The notes under the pieces are model-generated. The model ran no database searches and had not been told where the DNA came from. It saw nothing but the letters and a program-made list of their open reading frames with translations. This document shows, one piece after another, positions 6,259 through 14,564 of a stretch of 15,852 nt of DNA (positions within the stretch are counted from its first letter, which is position 1; the number at the start of each line of letters is the position of its first letter). The stretch covers positions 1-15,852 of the forward strand of contig RKSB01000222.1 of NCBI GenBank assembly GCA_007571095.1, in the 5' to 3' direction. Source of the DNA: K189A clade bacterium. Lineage in GTDB: Bacteria > Pseudomonadota > Gammaproteobacteria > Pseudomonadales > Azotimanducaceae. The position numbers and the translations under genes were made by a program.

Positions 6259-6807
6259 ATGGCAAATTACGAAACGCTGGCCAGACCTTACGCCAAAGCC
6301 ATCTTTTCGGTTGCTCTGGCGGACGAACAGGGCCTGAGCCAATGGTCGAAGGCGTTGGCCCTGCTGGCCGCCGTTTTCGAGCAGGCTCGCGTCAGGTCGC
6401 TGATTCAGTGGCCGATGATGGGCCCGCAGCAAAAGGCTGATCAACTCATCGATCTGACCGACCAGAAAGACAACAGGCAGGTTTGCAATTTGCTGTATGC
6501 GCTGGCTGACAATGGACGACTGGGGATCATGTTCTTCATCTGGCGAGCCTTTGAGGCCTTGAAGGATCAGCACGAGGCCACCACTCAAGCCGAGGTCGTT
6601 ACCGCCTTTTCGCTTCAGGACGACGAGCGAGACTCGCTGGCCAAGGCCCTGGAGAGGCGTTTTGGAGGCCGAGTGGAGATGTCGCTGAAGGTGGATAAAA
6701 GCCTGATCGGAGGAGCCATCATTCGGGCGGGCGACAGAGTACTGGACGGCTCGGTCAGAGGACGGCTCGAAAAACTGTCCAGACAATTGAGAAGAAAAGG
6801 GGAATAA
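6259..6807 (+). CDS. atpH: ATP synthase F1 subunit delta
   Basis: Subunit delta sits on top of F1 and ties it to the b dimer. The 182 residues start ANYETLARPYAKAIFSVA, the standard N-terminal signature, and end with the conserved strand region VEMSLKVDKSLIGGAIIRAG followed by DRVLDGSVRGRLEKLSRQL. The length is slightly above E. coli (177). Only 7 bases separate it from atpF and there is no clear ribosome site, so translation is probably coupled to atpF. Confidence 0.97.
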   Translation: MANYETLARPYAKAIFSVALADEQGLSQWSKALALLAAVFEQARVRSLIQWPMMGPQQKADQLIDLTDQKDNRQVCNLLYALADNGRLGIMFFIWRAFEALKDQHEATTQAEVVTAFSLQDDERDSLAKALERRFGGRVEMSLKVDKSLIGGAIIRAGDRVLDGSVRGRLEKLSRQLRRKGE

Positions 6808-6824
6808 AGCACAAAGAGGTAGCC

Positions 6825-8369
6825 ATGGCGCAACTGAATTCAGCTGAAATCAGCGACATCATCAAGCAGCGAATCGAGGGTCTGACCGATTTTACCGAGG
6901 CGGCCAACGAGGGCACGATCGTCAGTGTAACCGACGGTATCGTACGCATTCACGGCCTGGCCGATGTGCAGTATGGCGAGATGATCGAGTTTCCCGGCGA
7001 CCTCTACGGCATGGCACTTAACCTGGAGCGTGACTCGGTGGGTGCTGTGGTACTGGGCGATTACCGTGACCTGATAGAAGGGCAGAAGGCTCGCTGTACC
7101 GGCCGGATTCTGGAGGTTCCGGTGGGCGAACAGCTGCTGGGCCGGGTTGTTGACGCGCTGGGCCGGCCCATAGACGGTGGCGGTGCACTGGGCACAGATC
7201 AGACAGATGCCGTCGAAAAAGTAGCTCCGGGTGTCATCGACCGGGAGTCGGTGAGTCAGCCGGTCCAGCTGGGTCTCAAGTGCGTTGACTCGATGGTACC
7301 CATCGGGCGAGGTCAGCGCGAGTTGATTATCGGCGATCGCCAGGTCGGCAAAACCGCCGTTGCGATAGACGCCATCATCAACCAGAAAGACAGCGACATT
7401 CTCTGTATCTACGTTGCTATCGGCCAGAAGATGTCAACCGTCGCCAATGTGGTGCGCAAACTGGAAGAGCACGGTGCCCTCAAGCACACCATCGTGGTGT
7501 CGGCCTCGGCTTCGGATGCTGCATCCATGCAGTTTATCGCCCCCTATACCGGCTGTACCATGGGCGAATATTTTCGTGACCGGGGTCAGGATGCCCTGAT
7601 CGTCTATGACGACCTGACCAAGCAGGCATGGGCGTATCGACAAATCTCCCTGTTGCTGCGCCGACCGCCTGGCCGAGAGGCCTACCCGGGCGATGTGTTC
7701 TACCTGCACTCACGTCTGCTGGAGCGAGCCTCCAGAGTCAACGCCGCCTATGTCGAGAGGTTTACCCAGGGCAAGGTCAAGGGCAAAACAGGTTCGCTGA
7801 CCGCCATGCCGATCATTGAAACCCAGGCAGGAGACGTTTCGGCCTTTGTGCCAACCAATGTGATCTCTATCACCGACGGCCAGATTTTTCTTGAGACCGA
7901 CCTGTTTAATTCCGGTCTGCGGCCGGCCATGAGCCCGGGTATCTCGGTTTCCCGAGTGGGCGGCTCAGCACAGGTGCCCTTTATGCGCAAGATCGCCGGT
8001 GGCATCAAGCTTGCTCTGGCGCAATACCGTGAACTGGCGGCCTTCTCCCAGTTTGCCTCCGATCTGGACGCCGCCACCAAAAGGCAGCTGGACCACGGCC
8101 TTCGAGTGACCGAACTGATGAAGCAACGCCAGTACGCCCCCATGTCGGTGGCCGAGATGGGTGTCAGCCTGTTTGCCGCCAACGAGGGCTACCTGGAGGA
8201 TGTGGAGCCGGATAGGGTACAGGACTTTGAACAAGCCCTGCTGGCTTACATGAACAGCGAACAAAAGGACTTCATGGACAAGATCAACGCCACCGGCGAG
8301 TTCAATGACGACATAGTGGCGTCCATGAAGGAGGCCATAGAGAAGTTCAAATCCACTCAGACCTGGTAA
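6825..8369 (+). CDS. atpA: ATP synthase F1 subunit alpha
   Basis: Alpha subunits hold the non-catalytic nucleotide sites and supply the arginine finger to the catalytic sites. The 514 residues (E. coli 513) begin LNSAEISDIIKQRIE and contain the P-loop GDRQVGKT (170-177), the DDLTKQAWAYRQISLLLRRP block and ISVSRVGGSAQ with the conserved arginine finger. The P-loop residue Val174 is Thr in E. coli and most relatives; the beta subunit P-loop has Val at the matching place. AGAGG about seven bases before the ATG is a good ribosome site. The gene is otherwise ordinary. Confidence 0.99.
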   Translation: MAQLNSAEISDIIKQRIEGLTDFTEAANEGTIVSVTDGIVRIHGLADVQYGEMIEFPGDLYGMALNLERDSVGAVVLGDYRDLIEGQKARCTGRILEVPVGEQLLGRVVDALGRPIDGGGALGTDQTDAVEKVAPGVIDRESVSQPVQLGLKCVDSMVPIGRGQRELIIGDRQVGKTAVAIDAIINQKDSDILCIYVAIGQKMSTVANVVRKLEEHGALKHTIVVSASASDAASMQFIAPYTGCTMGEYFRDRGQDALIVYDDLTKQAWAYRQISLLLRRPPGREAYPGDVFYLHSRLLERASRVNAAYVERFTQGKVKGKTGSLTAMPIIETQAGDVSAFVPTNVISITDGQIFLETDLFNSGLRPAMSPGISVSRVGGSAQVPFMRKIAGGIKLALAQYRELAAFSQFASDLDAATKRQLDHGLRVTELMKQRQYAPMSVAEMGVSLFAANEGYLEDVEPDRVQDFEQALLAYMNSEQKDFMDKINATGEFNDDIVASMKEAIEKFKSTQTW

Positions 8370-8391
8370 GAGGATTGCGGAAGACCAGCTC

Positions 8392-9264
8392 ATGTCGGTA
8401 GGAAAAGAAATTCGGACGCAGATCAAGAGCGTTCGCAATACTCAAAAAATCACCAGCGCCATGGAAATGGTGGCGGCCAGCAAAATGCGCCGAACTCAGG
8501 ACAAGATGAACGAAGGCAAGCCTTATTCCGTCAAGGTTCGTGAAGTCATCGACCATCTTTCGGGAGCCTGCCCCGAATATCGGCACGTTTATATGGAAGA
8601 ACGTCCCGTGAATCGAGTGGGCTATCTGGTGGTGTCCACCGACAAGGGGCTTTGCGGCGGCCTGAATGTCAACCTGTTTCGATTGCTGGTCGGCGACATG
8701 AAAAAATGGCACGACCGCAAGGTTGAAATTGATCTGGCTGTCATTGGCAAAAAGGCCCAGAGCTTTTTTCGGGCGTTTGGCGGCAATGTGGTCACTTCAG
8801 TTACCGATATCGGCGAACACCCGGTGATGGAAGACCTGATTGGCAGCACCAAGGTGATGTTCGATGCCTTCGGCGACGGCCAGCTGGACGCCATTTTTCT
8901 GGCCACCAACGACTTTGTGAACACCATGACCCAGCGACCGGTCCTTCGAAAGCTCCTGCCCCTGTCGGTGGCTGACTCTCCAGACGGTGCCGAACAGGGC
9001 CAGAGCCGCTGGGACTATATATACGAGCCAGATGCCCGAGACCTCATCAACGGGCTGGTTCAGCGCTATATCGAGTCCCAGGTGTATCAGGCGGCCGTGG
9101 AGAATGTGGCCTGTGAACAGGCAGCCAAGATGGTGGCGATGAAAAGCGCCACCGAAAACGCCGGCAAGCTCATTGATGACCTTCAGCTGGTCTATAACAA
9201 TGTGCGCCAGGCGGCGATTACTCAGGAAATATCAGAAATCATGGGCGGTGCGGCGGCGGTCTGA
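8392..9264 (+). CDS. atpG: ATP synthase F1 subunit gamma
   Basis: Gamma is the rotating central shaft of F1. The 290-residue protein has the two conserved ends that form the coiled coil: GKEIRTQIKSVRNTQKITSA and MEMVAASKMRR at the N-terminus, and MKSATENAGKLIDDLQLVYN with RQAAITQEISEI at the C-terminus. STDKGLCGGLNVNLFR near residue 81 starts the Rossmann-like middle domain. The length fits E. coli (287). It follows atpA after 22 bases, which contain GGAAG. Confidence 0.98.
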   Translation: MSVGKEIRTQIKSVRNTQKITSAMEMVAASKMRRTQDKMNEGKPYSVKVREVIDHLSGACPEYRHVYMEERPVNRVGYLVVSTDKGLCGGLNVNLFRLLVGDMKKWHDRKVEIDLAVIGKKAQSFFRAFGGNVVTSVTDIGEHPVMEDLIGSTKVMFDAFGDGQLDAIFLATNDFVNTMTQRPVLRKLLPLSVADSPDGAEQGQSRWDYIYEPDARDLINGLVQRYIESQVYQAAVENVACEQAAKMVAMKSATENAGKLIDDLQLVYNNVRQAAITQEISEIMGGAAAV

Positions 9265-9306
9265 CCGCTTGTCACGCGCCCTGTAATTGTCTCAAGAGGA
9301 CCAGCA

Positions 9307-10680
9307 ATGAGCGGCAAAATAGCACAGATCATCGGTGCGGTTGTGGATGTAGAGTTTGAACGGGATGCCGTCCCCAAGGTGTATGACGCCCTGCAGGTCA
9401 AGGGCACCGATCTGGTCCTGGAAACTCAGCAGCAGTTGGGCGACTCTGTGGTGCGAGCCATCGCCATGGGGTCATCGGAGGGCCTGAAGCGTGGCCTTGA
9501 GGTTGAGAACACCGGCAGCCCCATTCAGGTACCGGTTGGTCAAGGCACGCTTGGTCGTATCATGGACGTACTCGGCCGCCCCATTGACGAAAAGGGCCCG
9601 ATCGAGACAGACGAGGTCCTGCCTATCCACCGGCCGGCCCCCAGCTACGAAGACCAGAGGGGCGGCAACGAGATTCTGGAAACCGGCATCAAGGTGATTG
9701 ATCTGGTTTGCCCCTTTGCTCGCGGCGGCAAGGTCGGGCTGTTCGGTGGAGCCGGCGTCGGCAAGACAGTCACCATGCTTGAACTGATCCGCAACATTGC
9801 CATTGAGCACTCCGGCCTGTCGGTGTTTGCCGGTGTAGGAGAACGCACTCGAGAGGGCAACGACTTTTATCACGAAATGAAGGAGTCGGGTGTTCTCGAC
9901 AAGATTTCGCTGGTTTTCGGTCAGATGAACGAACCGCCCGGCAACCGCCTCAGGGTTGCCCTGACCGGCCTGACGATGGCCGAGCAGTTTCGCGACGAAG
10001 GCCGGGATGTGCTGATGTTCATCGACAACATTTACCGCTATACGCTGGCCGGCACCGAGGTCTCCGCTCTGCTGGGCCGCATGCCGTCGGCGGTCGGTTA
10101 CCAACCGACACTGGCTGAAGAGATGGGCGTGCTGCAGGAGCGTATCACCACCACCAAAACAGGCTCCATCACCTCGGTTCAGGCGGTTTATGTACCAGCC
10201 GATGACCTGACGGATCCATCGCCCGCCACCACCTTTGCCCACCTCGATTCGACTGTGACCCTGTCTCGGGCCATTACCGACCTGGGTGTCTATCCGGCGG
10301 TCGATCCGCTCGACTCGACCAGTCGGCAGCTCGACCCTCTGGTTGTCGGGCAGGAGCACTACGAAGTGGCTCAGGGTACTCAGAAGGTGCTTCAGAAGTA
10401 CAAGGAACTCAAGGACATCATCGCCATTCTCGGCATGGACGAACTGTCGGAAGAGGACAAGCTGACAGTCGCCAGAGCCCGAAAAATTCAGCAGTTCTTC
10501 TCTCAGCCCTTCTTCGTCGCCGAAGTGTTTACGGGCAACCCCGGCCGGTATGTACCGCTGAAGGAGACAGTCAAGAGCTTCAAGGCGATACTGGACGGCG
10601 AATGCGATCATTTGCCGGAGCAGGCCTTCTACATGGTGGGTGCGATCGAGGATGTGATCGCCAAGGCAAAAACCCTGTAA
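9307..10680 (+). CDS. atpD: ATP synthase F1 subunit beta
   Basis: Beta carries the catalytic sites of ATP synthesis. The 457 residues (E. coli 460) align almost without gaps to E. coli from memory. The P-loop GGAGVGKT is at 147-154, the catalytic glutamate is Glu179 in GVGERTREGNDFYHEM, and there follow NEPPGNRLRVALTGLTMAE, DNIYRYTLAGTEVSALLGRM, the DELSEED loop and the C-terminal DHLPEQAFYMVG. AAGAGGA ahead of ATG 9307 is a good ribosome site. A 448-codon opening on the opposite strand is a shadow of this gene. Confidence 0.99.
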   Translation: MSGKIAQIIGAVVDVEFERDAVPKVYDALQVKGTDLVLETQQQLGDSVVRAIAMGSSEGLKRGLEVENTGSPIQVPVGQGTLGRIMDVLGRPIDEKGPIETDEVLPIHRPAPSYEDQRGGNEILETGIKVIDLVCPFARGGKVGLFGGAGVGKTVTMLELIRNIAIEHSGLSVFAGVGERTREGNDFYHEMKESGVLDKISLVFGQMNEPPGNRLRVALTGLTMAEQFRDEGRDVLMFIDNIYRYTLAGTEVSALLGRMPSAVGYQPTLAEEMGVLQERITTTKTGSITSVQAVYVPADDLTDPSPATTFAHLDSTVTLSRAITDLGVYPAVDPLDSTSRQLDPLVVGQEHYEVAQGTQKVLQKYKELKDIIAILGMDELSEEDKLTVARARKIQQFFSQPFFVAEVFTGNPGRYVPLKETVKSFKAILDGECDHLPEQAFYMVGAIEDVIAKAKTL

Positions 10681-10698
10681 TCCGAGGCGAGAGAGACC

Positions 10699-11142
10699 AT
10701 GGCCAACAAAACCTTCAGATGCGACATCGTCAGTGCCAAAGAGGAGATTTTCTCCGGCCAGGTTGAAATGGTGGTTGTGTCCGGTACGCTGGGCGAACTC
10801 GGCATTCTGCCCAATCACACGCCCCTGTTGACTGGTATTAATCCGGGCCCGGTGCGCCTGCGGCTGTCAGGCGGCGAATCTGAGCCGGTCGAAGAAGTGT
10901 TTTATGCCTCCGGCGGGTTTTTGGAGGTACAGCCTACGCATGTCACCATTCTGGCCGACACCGCCCTGCGCGCCGAAAATCTTGACGAAGCGGCCGCCCA
11001 GGAAGCCAGAGCCAAGGCCGAGCGGGCACTGGAAGAAAGGGCCGATGACTTTCAGTTCAGCATGGCTGCCACCCAGTTGGCCGAAGCCGCCGCCCAACTG
11101 CGAGCACTGGAGAAGTTTCGCAGCCACACCAGTCGCCGCTAG
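10699..11142 (+). CDS. atpC: ATP synthase F1 subunit epsilon
   Basis: Epsilon couples the gamma shaft to the c-ring and can inhibit ATP hydrolysis. The 147 residues comprise an N-terminal beta-sandwich (FRCDIVSAKEEIFSGQVEMV, GELGILPNHTPLLTGINPGP, YASGGFLEVQPTHVTILADT) and two C-terminal helices rich in Ala, Glu and Arg (about 90-140). It is a little longer than the E. coli protein (139). It closes the ATP synthase genes; 29 bases separate it from glmU and no terminator is visible there, so glmU may be co-transcribed. Three of its eleven arginine codons are AGA or AGG. Confidence 0.98.
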   Translation: MANKTFRCDIVSAKEEIFSGQVEMVVVSGTLGELGILPNHTPLLTGINPGPVRLRLSGGESEPVEEVFYASGGFLEVQPTHVTILADTALRAENLDEAAAQEARAKAERALEERADDFQFSMAATQLAEAAAQLRALEKFRSHTSRR

Positions 11143-11171
11143 CTTCTACTCTTCAGCCTGCCGCAATCCTT

Positions 11172-12560
11172 GTGAATTCCCTTGAAGTTGTAGTTCTGGC
11201 CGCCGGCAAGGGCCGCCGCATGCACAGCAGCCTGCCCAAGGTGATGCACGAAATCGCCGGCGTGCCGATGATTCGGCGAGTGGTGGATGTGGCCGCCGAA
11301 CTTAGTCCCGCCCACATTCACGTGGTCACAAGCCCCGACCAAAAAGACTCGGTGGCCGCCTGTCTGCCCGCCTCCTGTCGGTTCAGTCTGCAGGACAAAC
11401 CGCTGGGGACTGCCGCCGCCCTGCAGGTCGCCCTGCCGCATGTTTCGCCTTCGTCTGATCTTCTGGTGCTCTATGGTGATATGCCCCTGCTTCGCCCGAC
11501 CAGCCTGACCCGTCTGCTTGAAGCCAGAAAAGCCGGCGCCGATCTGGCGATCCTGACGGCCATACTGGACGACCCGTCAGCCTATGGTCGAGTGATTCGG
11601 GACGACAAGGGTATGCCAGTCGAGTCGGTGGAGGCCGCAGACGCCACTCCCGAGGAGCTTGCTGTTCGAGAGATTCACACAGGCGTCTGTATTGCCTCAA
11701 GAGCAGACTTTGCCGACTGGCTTGAGCAGATCGATTGCGACAACAAGCAGGCCGAGTTCTATCTGACCGACACAGTGGCACTTGCAGCCGCCTCGGGCAA
11801 GCACCTGGAGGCTCTGGTGCTGGCCGATGCCAGCGAGCATCAAGGAGTCAACGACAGAGTGCAACTGGCACAGGCCGAGGCCGAGCAGCAAAGACGTTTT
11901 GCTTATCAGTTGCTGGCCGCCGGAGTCGGCATTTCAGCACCCGACCATCTGACCCTGAGAGGCGAGCTGACATTTGGAGCAGACTGCCGGATTGACACAG
12001 GAGTAGTGCTGACCGGCCCGGTGCAGTGTGGCAATAGAGTGCAGATCGGCCCCTATGTGGTGCTTCGGGATTGCCGAATAGAGGATGACGTGGTCATCGA
12101 GCCATTCAGCTATATCGAAGGGTGCAGAGTTCGCCGGAGTGCCCGCATCGGGCCTTACGCAAGGCTGCGTTCGGGTGCCGACATCGGCGAGGGCGTTGAG
12201 GTGGGCAACTTCGTTGAGGTGACTCGCTCCACCCTGGGGAAGGGGTCAAGAGCCAAACACCTCGCCTATATCGGTGATGCCCGCATCGGGCTTAACTGCA
12301 ACATTGGTGCCGGCCTGGTGACCTGTAACTTCGACGGCGAAACCAAGTCAACCACCCATCTCGGCGACGGAGTCTTTGTCGGCAGCAACTCAACCCTGGT
12401 CGCCCCGCTGAAAGTCGGCGACGACGCCTATGTTGCGGCAGGCTCGGTCATCAGCGACGACATTGAGCCAGGCGAGGCGGCTGTATCCAGAGCCCGCCAG
12501 CGCAATCTGAGGGCAGGCCTGCTGAAGAATGCGATGCGCAAAAAGAACCAAAAGGACTAG
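11172..12560 (+). CDS. glmU: Bifunctional UDP-GlcNAc pyrophosphorylase / glucosamine-1-phosphate acetyltransferase
   Basis: GlmU acetylates glucosamine-1-phosphate and then joins it to UTP, giving UDP-GlcNAc for peptidoglycan and lipopolysaccharide. The 462 residues (E. coli 456) begin with a nucleotidyltransferase domain (LAAGKGRRM at 9-17, LPKVMHEIAG, LYGDMPLL). From about residue 250 a left-handed beta-helix of hexapeptide repeats follows (IGPYVVL, IGPYARL, IGEGVEVG, IGLNCNIGAG). His363 in AKHLAYIGD matches the acetyltransferase catalytic histidine of E. coli, also His363. The start is GTG 11172, the only start that keeps the short family N-terminus. No clear ribosome site precedes it, which suggests coupling or low-level translation after atpC. 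Confidence 0.98.
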   Translation: MNSLEVVVLAAGKGRRMHSSLPKVMHEIAGVPMIRRVVDVAAELSPAHIHVVTSPDQKDSVAACLPASCRFSLQDKPLGTAAALQVALPHVSPSSDLLVLYGDMPLLRPTSLTRLLEARKAGADLAILTAILDDPSAYGRVIRDDKGMPVESVEAADATPEELAVREIHTGVCIASRADFADWLEQIDCDNKQAEFYLTDTVALAAASGKHLEALVLADASEHQGVNDRVQLAQAEAEQQRRFAYQLLAAGVGISAPDHLTLRGELTFGADCRIDTGVVLTGPVQCGNRVQIGPYVVLRDCRIEDDVVIEPFSYIEGCRVRRSARIGPYARLRSGADIGEGVEVGNFVEVTRSTLGKGSRAKHLAYIGDARIGLNCNIGAGLVTCNFDGETKSTTHLGDGVFVGSNSTLVAPLKVGDDAYVAAGSVISDDIEPGEAAVSRARQRNLRAGLLKNAMRKKNQKD

Positions 12561-12584
12561 GCCGCCTTCGTCTCCATATTCCTG

Positions 12585-12590
12585 TATGCT
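12585..12590 (+). promoter_or_regulatory. Possible -10 box for glmS
   Basis: TATGCT in CCTGTATGCTAG lies 31 bases before the glmS ATG. Like the mnmG candidate it is directly preceded by TG. No convincing -35 sits at the right distance, so glmS may equally be read from upstream; only 60 bases separate it from glmU. Confidence 0.3.
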
Positions 12591-12620
12591 AGCCGGATTA
12601 GTCTCGGCGCGGCTTGAGTC

Positions 12621-14447
12621 ATGTGCGGAATCATAGGTATAGCCGGTCGTGCCGATATAACGGCTCCATTAATGGAAGGCCTGGCCCGGCTTGAGTACAG
12701 GGGCTACGACTCAGCCGGCCTGGCGGTCGTTGGTTCAGAAGACGCCGAGCCAAAGCGGCGGCGTTGTGTGGGGCAGGTCAAAGCACTCGCACAAAACCTT
12801 CGCACTCAAGGCCTGTCGGGCGAAGTGGGGATCGCACACACTCGCTGGGCGACCCACGGTACGCCTTCCGAAGAAAACGCCCACCCGCTTGTTTCCGGCA
12901 CAATAGCACTGGTGCACAATGGCATCATTGAGAACTTTCGACCGCTTCGCTCAGAGCTTGAGGCCGCCGGCTACCGGTTTGAATCAAACACCGACTCTGA
13001 AGTCATCGTTCATTTGATTCATCATCAGCTGGTGGCAACAGAGGATTTGGCGGAGGCCGTTCGAGCAGTCGTCAAAAGGTTGCAGGGCCAGTTTGCACTG
13101 GCGGTTATCAGCAGCTCTGACCCCGACTGCATCGTTGCGGTCAGATCTGGCAGCCCGCTGGTTCTTGGGTGTGGAGACGGTCAGAATTCGGTGGCCTCAG
13201 ACGCCTCTGCCCTGGCCGGGTTGGCCCGGCAGGCGGTGTTTCTGGAAGAGGGTGATCTGGCCACAATTGCCGCCGATCGAATCGCCATAGAAGACCGAAA
13301 CGCCGCTCCGGTAACCCGAAGCCCGGTGCCTCTGAAGTCAGGCCAGGAGGTTCGCCTTGGTCAATATGAGTACCACCTTCAACGGGAAATCTTCGCTCAC
13401 CCAGACAGCATTCGGGCCGTTCTGGCTGACCGCCTTCAAGGCGACAGAGTCAGTGCTTTCGATGACTTCGCTGGTCTGCTGGACAGAGTGGAGGGCATCT
13501 CGATAGCGGCCTGTGGCTCAAGCTATCTGGCCGCCGAGGTCGCTCGACACTGGTTTGAAGAACTGGCCGGCCTGCCCTGCCAGGCAGAAATCGCCAGCGA
13601 ATATCGCTACCGAGCCCAGGTAATCCAGCCCAATACGCTGTTTTTGACCCTGTCCCAGTCGGGCGAAACGGCCGATACCCTCGCCGCCTTCAAGAAGGCT
13701 CAGGGCCAGGGCTATCTGACGACTCTTTCCATGTGCAACGCGCCCCTGAGCAGCCTGCCGAGGCTGTCCGATATAGAGTTTATGCTGAATGCCGGCCCCG
13801 AAATCAGCGTGGCCTCGACCAAGGTTGTCAGTGCGAGCCTGGTGGCACTGCTTCTGCTGGCCATGACGCTGGCCCGCAGAAATGGTCTGACATCCAGCCG
13901 CGAAGCGGAACTTGTCGGCGCGCTCAGAGCCTTGCCGGAGCAGGTACAACAAGTGCTTCAGCGAGACGCCGACTTTGAGCAACAGGCGGTAGCCATCGCT
14001 TCTCAGAATCACGCCCTGTTTATCGGCCGAAGAGCCTTTTACCCGATTGCCCTTGAGGGCGCACTCAAGCTGAAGGAGCTCTCCTATATTCACGCCGAAG
14101 GCCATGCCGCAGGCGAACTCAAGCACGGACCCCTGGCACTTGTCGATGAGAATATGCCGGTCATCGCGCTGGCACCGGCCGACGACCTGATCAGCAAGCT
14201 TGAATCCAATCTGCAGGAAATCAAGGCTCGGGGCGGCAGGCTCTATGTCATTACCGACCAGAGCCTGGCCTCAAGGCTACAAGCCGAACTGGAGTGTGCA
14301 GTGATCCCGTTACCCGACACCCACGCTGTAACCGCACCGATCCTGTATCTTGTGTCGGTGCAGCTACTGGCCTGTCATGTCGGCCTGCATCGCAACACCA
14401 ATCTCGACCAGCCTCGCAACCTGGCCAAATCGGTGACGGTTGAGTAG
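12621..14447 (+). CDS. glmS: Glutamine-fructose-6-phosphate aminotransferase (isomerizing)
   Basis: GlmS makes glucosamine-6-phosphate from fructose-6-phosphate and glutamine, the entry step to amino-sugar and cell-wall synthesis. The 608 residues (E. coli 609) begin MCGIIGIAG, with the N-terminal nucleophile Cys exposed after Met removal, then LEYRGYDSAG, HTRWATHG and HNGIIENF of the glutaminase domain. Two sugar-isomerase domains follow (ACGSSYLAAEVARHW, TLSQSGETADTL, ASTKV, YIHAEGHAAGELKHGPLAL). The C-terminus PRNLAKSVTVE is identical to E. coli, with the catalytic lysine at 603. No ribozyme-like leader can be expected in the 60-base gap before it. The conserved 3' end of the gene is the target read by Tn7 TnsD in other bacteria. 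Confidence 0.99.
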   Translation: MCGIIGIAGRADITAPLMEGLARLEYRGYDSAGLAVVGSEDAEPKRRRCVGQVKALAQNLRTQGLSGEVGIAHTRWATHGTPSEENAHPLVSGTIALVHNGIIENFRPLRSELEAAGYRFESNTDSEVIVHLIHHQLVATEDLAEAVRAVVKRLQGQFALAVISSSDPDCIVAVRSGSPLVLGCGDGQNSVASDASALAGLARQAVFLEEGDLATIAADRIAIEDRNAAPVTRSPVPLKSGQEVRLGQYEYHLQREIFAHPDSIRAVLADRLQGDRVSAFDDFAGLLDRVEGISIAACGSSYLAAEVARHWFEELAGLPCQAEIASEYRYRAQVIQPNTLFLTLSQSGETADTLAAFKKAQGQGYLTTLSMCNAPLSSLPRLSDIEFMLNAGPEISVASTKVVSASLVALLLLAMTLARRNGLTSSREAELVGALRALPEQVQQVLQRDADFEQQAVAIASQNHALFIGRRAFYPIALEGALKLKELSYIHAEGHAAGELKHGPLALVDENMPVIALAPADDLISKLESNLQEIKARGGRLYVITDQSLASRLQAELECAVIPLPDTHAVTAPILYLVSVQLLACHVGLHRNTNLDQPRNLAKSVTVE

Positions 14448-14458
14448 GTAACCGATTT
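14427..14458 (+). terminator. Hairpin overlapping the glmS stop, possible terminator
   Basis: AAATCGGT (14427-14434) and ACCGATTT (14451-14458) form a perfect 8-pair stem around a 16-base loop containing the glmS stop codon. The sequence continues TTACTTTAT, a poor T tract. The loop is larger than usual, so termination may be weak. Confidence 0.4.
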
Positions 14459-14469
14459 TACTTTATAAA
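14440..14469 (+). promoter_or_regulatory. Possible promoter for the HNH gene
   Basis: TTGAGT (14440-14445) and TATAAA (14464-14469) are separated by 18 bases and match the -35 and -10 consensus at four and five of six positions. They would start a transcript near 14477, about 88 bases before ATG 14565. The -35 overlaps the glmS stop codon, in the same stretch as the terminator-like hairpin. Confidence 0.45.
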
Positions 14470-14564
14470 TAATCTCTACGGGATAACCGAAGACAAGGTT
14501 TTCTGTGCGCATTTCGCCCTGATAACGCTACCAAAAACCCATAGACCCAAGAGTTATTGAAGTA

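Larger units (their letters stand above)
14411..14475 (+). other. attTn7-like site at the end of glmS
   Basis: The last codons of glmS (about 14412-14447) encode PRNLAKSVTVE and differ from the E. coli attTn7 recognition sequence at only a few third positions. In E. coli, Tn7 inserts about 25 bases beyond the stop, which would be near 14470 here. Base composition shifts from GC-rich to AT-rich just past the stop and a non-core gene follows. I see no Tn7-type end (TGTGGGCGG...) in the following bases. Confidence 0.6.

Noticed and set aside
9472..10818. 448-codon open frame on the minus strand across atpD
   Set aside because: It lies wholly opposite the strongly conserved atpD and the start of atpC, and its product resembles no family. 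Long antisense openings are common in GC-rich conserved genes.
12561..12620. glmS ribozyme upstream of glmS
   Set aside because: The gap is only 60 bases and has no ribozyme core; this ribozyme is typical of Gram-positive bacteria.
14448..14564. End of a Tn7-type transposon
   Set aside because: No TGTGGGCGG-type terminus or repeated 22-base binding sites are seen; only the target site and the shift in composition fit.
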